Shown one piece after another: positions 12,029 through 14,242 of a stretch of 14,242 nt of DNA. The position numbers were made by a program, and so were the translations under genes. Each line of letters opens with the position of its first letter. The first letter of the stretch is position 1. The stretch is taken from the NCBI GenBank assembly GCA_947258905.1, contig CAMYKF010000485.1, positions 1-14,242 of the forward strand, in the 5' to 3' direction. This DNA comes from an uncultured Pirellulaceae bacterium. Lineage in GTDB: Bacteria > Planctomycetota > Planctomycetia > Pirellulales > Pirellulaceae. A model generated the notes under the pieces. It did not search any database. It worked only from the letters and a program-made list of their open reading frames with translations, and had not been told where the DNA came from.

Positions 12029-14242
12029 ATGACCGAGCAACAGGCACTTTTTGACACAACTCCCGCGCCGTGGTCGCTGGACGACCAGGCGGATTGGCAG
12101 GGTGCGCGGATTGTGTTCTCGCAGCAGCCATTCGGGCCCTACGATTATCTGGTGCCCGACGAGTTGCGTGGCCAGTTGAAACCGGGACATCGCGTCAAGG
12201 TGCCATTGGGGCGTGGCAATCGCTCCATGCAAGGCTATTGCGTGGAACTCATCCTGCCTGGTGATGCTGCGGCTGCCAACATCAACCCCGATCGGCTGAA
12301 ACCGGTCCTGCAACTGGTCGATGAACAGCCGCTGATCGCACCCGGACTGCTGGAACTGGGCAAATGGATCAGTTACCGCTGGCATTGTCCGCTGGGCGTG
12401 ACCATCGAAACGATCGTGCCGGTGGCCGTGCGGGAGAAGTCCAACACGCGCGAAGCCATCTTTCTGGAAAGCGATCCTGACGTAATGCTGCGTCTGGACG
12501 AGATCAAGTTGCCCGCCAAGCAGCGTCTGGCCCTGGAGACCCTGCGTGACAGTCGCGATTCACTGACGCCCGCCGAACTGGCGCGGGCCGCTGGCTGCAC
12601 ACAGGCACCCGTCACGGCGCTGCGCAAGAAGAAACTGGTGCGGCAGGCAACGGTCCGCATCGAACAACGCAGCCACGCGCTGCAGCCCGCCGAGCGACGC
12701 GAGAATTTTGTGCTGAATGCGGACCAGCAAGCGGCACTGGAGGTGATAAGCGGTGCGCTGAAGCGCAGCGAACACGAGTCGATTCTGCTGCATGGCATTA
12801 CCGGCAGCGGCAAAACGGAAGTCTATATTCAGGCGATTCAGCAGGTGATCCAGTACGGAGCGGTGCTGCACAGTAATTTGACGGCCGCCCAGCGGGCGTG
12901 GCACTGGCGGCAAATCGCCGCCGGCAAGGTGCAGGTGGTGATCGGGGCGCGAAGCGCCATCTTTGCCCCGGTGCCTCATTTGGGACTGATTGTGCTGGAT
13001 GAGGAACACGACAGTTCCTTCAAACAGGATGCTGCGCCGCGATACCACGCCCGGGATGTTGCCCGTTGGCGGAGTGAACACGAGAAGGTGCCGTTGATTC
13101 TCGGCTCGGCGACCCCGTCCCTGGAAAGCTGGTGGCACGGCCATCAGGAGCACGCCCGCATCGTCAGCCTGCCCAAACGCATTCTCGACCGACCTCTGCC
13201 CGACGTGACGACCATTGACTTGCGGACTGAATTCGCCAGTCGCAAAACACGCGGCGCGATCAGTCGCCAGTTGCACGGCGCGATGCTGGATGCGCTGCAA
13301 TCCGGTGGACAGGTGATTCTGTTGCTCAACCGCCGCGGCTACGCCACGTCCATTCAATGCCCGAAATGCGGCCACGTCGAGTATTGTCCCGACTGCGCTA
13401 TCGCCATGACCCATCATCGCGACCGCCGCTTCATCATGTGTCACTACTGCAATCACCAGGCCCCCGAGCCCACCAGTTGCAGCGAATGCGGATTCTCGGG
13501 AATTCGTTTTTGGGGCGTCGGCACGCAGCGACTGGAGCAGGAAGTCCGGGCGCGATTTCCGGATTATTCATGCATTCGCATGGATACCGATTCGATGCAA
13601 CGGCCCGGCAGCCATGAAGCGGCACTGGATCTGTTTCGCTCGGGCCAGCGGCGAATTCTGCTGGGCACACAGATGATTGCCAAGGGCCTGGATTTCCCCG
13701 ACGTCACTCTGGTCGGCGTGATCAATGCCGATACGGCGCTGCACCTGCTTGATTTTCGCGCCGGTGAACGGACCTTTAACCTGATTACGCAAGTCGCCGG
13801 ACGAACCGGTCGCGGACCGCGTGGCGGTCGTGTCATGGTGCAGACGTTTGATCCGGAACACCCGGCCATCGTGGCCGCCACACGTCACGACTACGTCGCC
13901 TTTGCGGAAACCGAGATGGAGCACCGCCGCGAATTCGCCTATCCGCCATTTGGTTGTCTGGCTCGTTTCGTGATCCGTGGTCCCCGGGAAACGGCAGTGC
14001 GGCATATGGCCGAGGCACTGGCGGATGCGGCCCTCAACTGGCCCGGTTTGCAGCTGCATTGCCGCGTCATGGGTCCCGCCGAAGCACCGATTAACAAACT
14101 GCGCGGCAAGTTCCGTTGTCATTTCCTTTTGCAATGCGACAGTGAATCAGTCCTGCATGACTGGATCGAGTTTATTCAGGCAGCCGCGCCGCAAGTCGAC
14201 GACGTGCTTTACATTGTGGACGTCGACCCGCAGGAGATGCTG
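12029..14242 (+). CDS. priA: Primosomal protein N' (PriA helicase), 3' end outside window, motif Ia missing
   Basis: A superfamily 2 DNA helicase that reloads the replisome at stalled forks. 738 codons are open to the window edge, with probably few left. The order is: N-terminal 3'-DNA-binding domain (IVFSQQPFGPYDYLVPDEL, KVPLGRGNRSMQGY); winged helix (about 170-215); Walker A GITGSGKTEVY with Lys262; DEEH box 324-327; GSATPSLES; eight zinc cysteines (444, 447, 453, 456, 471, 474, 484, 487) in E. coli spacing; GTQMIAKGLDFPDV; QVAGRTGRG. Between Gly277 and AVLHSNL about 28 residues are absent. This is where PriA normally has the strand and LVPEI-x-LTPQ segment (motif Ia). Walker A to DEEH is 62 residues here and about 90 in E. 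coli. The frame stays open throughout. Start: MTEQQALFDTTPAPW at 12029 looks like family N-termini; ATG 12005 has AAGGG 9 bases upstream but would add MFLFIVFV. Confidence 0.93.
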   Translation, partial: MTEQQALFDTTPAPWSLDDQADWQGARIVFSQQPFGPYDYLVPDELRGQLKPGHRVKVPLGRGNRSMQGYCVELILPGDAAAANINPDRLKPVLQLVDEQPLIAPGLLELGKWISYRWHCPLGVTIETIVPVAVREKSNTREAIFLESDPDVMLRLDEIKLPAKQRLALETLRDSRDSLTPAELARAAGCTQAPVTALRKKKLVRQATVRIEQRSHALQPAERRENFVLNADQQAALEVISGALKRSEHESILLHGITGSGKTEVYIQAIQQVIQYGAVLHSNLTAAQRAWHWRQIAAGKVQVVIGARSAIFAPVPHLGLIVLDEEHDSSFKQDAAPRYHARDVARWRSEHEKVPLILGSATPSLESWWHGHQEHARIVSLPKRILDRPLPDVTTIDLRTEFASRKTRGAISRQLHGAMLDALQSGGQVILLLNRRGYATSIQCPKCGHVEYCPDCAIAMTHHRDRRFIMCHYCNHQAPEPTSCSECGFSGIRFWGVGTQRLEQEVRARFPDYSCIRMDTDSMQRPGSHEAALDLFRSGQRRILLGTQMIAKGLDFPDVTLVGVINADTALHLLDFRAGERTFNLITQVAGRTGRGPRGGRVMVQTFDPEHPAIVAATRHDYVAFAETEMEHRREFAYPPFGCLARFVIRGPRETAVRHMAEALADAALNWPGLQLHCRVMGPAEAPINKLRGKFRCHFLLQCDSESVLHDWIEFIQAAAPQVDDVLYIVDVDPQEML

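Noticed and set aside
12560..13456. 298-codon open frame on the minus strand
   Set aside because: Antisense to priA across its helicase and zinc motifs; composition is that of a shadow frame.
13568..14134. 188-codon open frame on the minus strand
   Set aside because: Antisense to the priA C-terminal region, no motif.
1..14242. CRISPR array, tRNA, rRNA, defence island or biosynthetic cluster
   Set aside because: No regularly spaced repeats, no tRNA or rRNA-like segments, and none of the recognisable genes belong to such systems. The one mobile element is a single-gene RAYT.

Overview
The window reads as chromosomal DNA from a planctomycete, most likely of the Pirellulaceae type. This rests on recognising several protein families from memory. 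They are a small membrane protein that opens with MRLTLRNLLRFLD, a stand-alone histidine kinase with the STTTHEFNNVL phosphoacceptor box, a 72-residue protein with an FGGTGGG core, and a long secreted Asp-box propeller protein. Short CAGGC...GCCTG dyads at gene ends also fit. No database search was possible. There are no rRNA or tRNA genes, no CRISPR array and no phage genes.

Layout. Positions 3-581 (+) are the 3' part of a repeat-rich extracellular protein gene. From 8279 down to 354 every gene is on the minus strand: a conserved hypothetical (8279-7740), an ACT-domain protein (7693-7301), a YedK-type SRAP protein (7261-6578), a non-hydrolysing UDP-GlcNAc 2-epimerase (6440-5304), a 737-bp RAYT transposase element with perfect 21-bp inverted ends (5282-4546), a 1045-residue secreted Asp-box protein (4433-1296) and the planctomycete membrane protein (1256-354). 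mutM (8551-9387, +) diverges from this block. It converges on a soluble histidine kinase (10278-9469, -) across a cluster of small hairpin repeats. A 72-residue protein gene (10568-10786, +) with a strong ribosome site and a strong terminator follows. It converges on nadD (11878-11273, -) and a short downstream gene (11253-10981, -). priA (12029 onward, +) diverges from nadD around a perfect 16-bp palindrome and runs off the window end.

Most of this is housekeeping: DNA repair (MutM, SRAP), replication restart (PriA), NAD synthesis (NadD) and envelope sugar precursors (epimerase). I see no convincing new multi-gene system. The strongest anomalies are four. PriA lacks, in frame, about 28 residues that normally hold helicase motif Ia. 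The first two genes both appear to lose their proper 3' ends at one junction near 580. The RAYT gene takes its stop codon from its own terminal repeat. A family of GGA-loop hairpin repeats shows a compensatory base-pair change, and one copy encodes the C-terminus of the histidine kinase.
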